Positions 63,018 through 64,000 of a stretch of 64,000 nucleotides of DNA are shown piece by piece. Source of the DNA: Undaria pinnatifida (lineage: Eukaryota; Sar; Phaeophyceae; Laminariales; Alariaceae); the NCBI GenBank assembly GCA_012845835.1, contig JABAKD010000024.1:8554103-8618102 (forward strand). Reading direction: 5' to 3'. How positions within the stretch are numbered: the stretch's first letter is position 1; each line of letters begins with the position of its first letter. The position numbers and the translations under genes were made by a program. The notes beneath the pieces were generated by a model. That model was given only the letters and a program-made list of their open reading frames with translations. It searched no databases and was not told the origin of the DNA.

Positions 63018-63272
63018 CTAAGCGGCCGGGGGGAGGGGGAGGGGGGGGCGGGGAGGGGGAGGGGGGGGGGGGGGGCAGGGGGGGGCGTCGTGCCCAAGAG
63101 ACTGAAGTCTGGATCTGTCCATCATCGTCTTGAAATTCGTGGGCCTTCCAATGGCCGTCACAAGGTAGAGTAAGGCCGCCCTGACTTCTTCGCCATGTTG
63201 CGTTCTCTCCCCAGTGCCATTGATGATGCACTTGATACCCTCTATGAGCCCAATGCCGTCTTTAGTCTGTTC
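63018..63272 (-). CDS. Putative exon: helical segment plus poly-Pro
   Basis: The minus frame is open for 84 codons directly after an AG (CAGACCCTAG|GAA) and in-frame TAG: EQTKDGIGLIEGIKCIINGT, GERTQHGEEVRAALLYLVTA, IGRPTNFKTMMDRSRLQSLG, then HDAPPCPPPPPP and Leu/Pro to a TAG. The first 60 residues look like folded helical protein; the Pro run comes from a G/C homopolymer tract. A helical segment before poly-Pro recalls formins, but no formin motif is definite, so function is unassigned. A plus-strand reading (acceptor CTCTCCCCAG at 63214) is also possible. Confidence 0.35.
   Translation of the reverse strand, partial: EQTKDGIGLIEGIKCIINGTGERTQHGEEVRAALLYLVTAIGRPTNFKTMMDRSRLQSLGHDAPPCPPPPPPPPRPPLPLPPAA
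63025..63090. repeat. G-rich low-complexity tract
   Basis: GGGGGAGGGGG-type runs, potential G-quadruplex, overlapping the Pro-rich frame above. Confidence 0.9.
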
Positions 63273-63289
63273 CTAGGGTCTGCTAGTAT

Positions 63290-63445
63290 GACATTTTTTT
63301 TCTCTTTTCCTTTCCTTGATTCTTCTTCTTGTCTTATTTTTTCTTGCTTGTCTTGTCTTTTCTTTTATTTCCTTTCCTTTTTCGCTTTCTTCTCTTTTCT
63401 TTCCTTTCCTTTCTCTTCTTTTATTTTCTTTGTTCTTTTTTCCAA
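63290..63445. repeat. Polypyrimidine tract (TTTCTT type)
   Basis: About 155 bases almost purely T/C on the plus strand. Confidence 0.9.
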
Positions 63446-63617
63446 TTGACTTGCGTCTGACGTGCGTATGCGTCGTGATAGGTAGTACGTGTAATATATA
63501 CGTGGTAGTCCTTGCTGGGTGGCAAGCAGTATAGTCGATTTCTCCAGCCGCGAGTAGTGAGACGTATGCACCAGTATGGGCCTGGCACATCGTAGGCTGA
63601 CTCCCGATTTCACTTTT

Positions 63618-63870
63618 TATATGTTTCTGGCGGAGGCATGAATTGCGTCAGCTGTGATATATGCGTGTACCACCTTTGGTTTGTTTGTGTTTTTTCCCTG
63701 GGGGTATTCCTCAGCTCCAGAGTAACTGGAGCCTGTCCTGTGACCACGGACTTGATTATGCGAGTTAATGTGGGAACAACAACAACAACAACAACAATAA
63801 CGACGACGACAACCACGACCACAACCACAACCACAACCACAACCACAACCACAACCGCAACAACAAGCGG
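63618..63870 (+). repeat. Dispersed repeat L with (AAC)n/(ACCACA)n tail
   Basis: TTTCTGGCGGAGGCATGAAT to GATTATGCGAGTTAATGTG followed by AACAACAAC then CCACAACCACAACC. Longest tail of this family on the plus strand. Confidence 0.9.
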
Positions 63871-64000
63871 TGGACAAGGAGGCGTTGTGGCGTAGTGCAG
63901 ACCTTGGCGTGTTGTCTATGTTGTCACCCTCGCACCTCATTCCGCCCAACCATAACGCTGCTGCCGTTTTTTTTTTTTTCGTCACGCTTCAAGACGCCTG

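Noticed and set aside
63215..63290. Plus-strand exon AIDDALDTLYEPNAVFSLFL after CTCTCCCCAG
   Set aside because: The phase does not match the only plausible upstream donor at 63164 (phase 0 versus 2), and the overlapping minus frame is longer and more protein-like; not fully excluded.

Overview
The window is nuclear DNA from a large, very repeat-rich eukaryotic genome. The few convincing coding segments are short, GC-rich exons with GT-AG borders and consistent phases, separated by kilobases to tens of kilobases of repeats. There are no operons, Shine-Dalgarno sites, rRNAs or intact tRNAs. TTAGGG-type arrays, long C/G homopolymer runs, hAT-like, tyrosine-recombinase and tRNA-derived SINE remnants would suit a protist or alga (perhaps a stramenopile), but the lineage is inference and I would not name a species.

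Layout. 1-2.1 kb: short GGTACC-rich and CAG/CTG foldback repeats. About 2.1-37 kb (+): pieces of what may be one long-intron gene with DEP domains: a Ser-rich putative first exon (2106-2369), a DEP central-helix exon (19134-19233) with two decayed copies (about 22.3 and 22.7 kb), and an exon joining the end of one DEP domain to the start of the next (36718-37001). Possible 3' exons lie at 40715-40971, 42126-42300 and 43259-43440. The phases are compatible, so the module could have been duplicated in frame. 50.6-51.5 kb (-): a 284-codon low-complexity frame with a TTC4/Cns1-like N-terminal motif. 59.6-59.8 kb (+): one ankyrin-repeat exon. 63.0-63.3 kb (-): an unrecognised exon-like frame ending in poly-Pro.

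Most of the rest is repeats: a 988-bp hAT-like element with perfect 8-bp target duplication (5560-6547); several non-autonomous families with terminal inverted repeats (called C, D, E, A, F here), often nested; two SINE-like families, one with recognisable Pol III boxes; a retroposon-like repeat tailed by (AAC)n; a dead tyrosine-recombinase end beside a 76-bp satellite; GGGTC-pentamer elements with inverted ends; GATCTA-rich satellites; and many minisatellites, including a three-monomer higher-order array at 24.3-25.0 kb. Telomere-like TTAGGG arrays occur inside a dispersed repeat rather than as a plain chromosome end.

Two signals are not explained by ordinary features: the 9-bp palindrome TACCWGGTA, seen 14 times, and a GAGCTC hairpin shared by otherwise different repeats.
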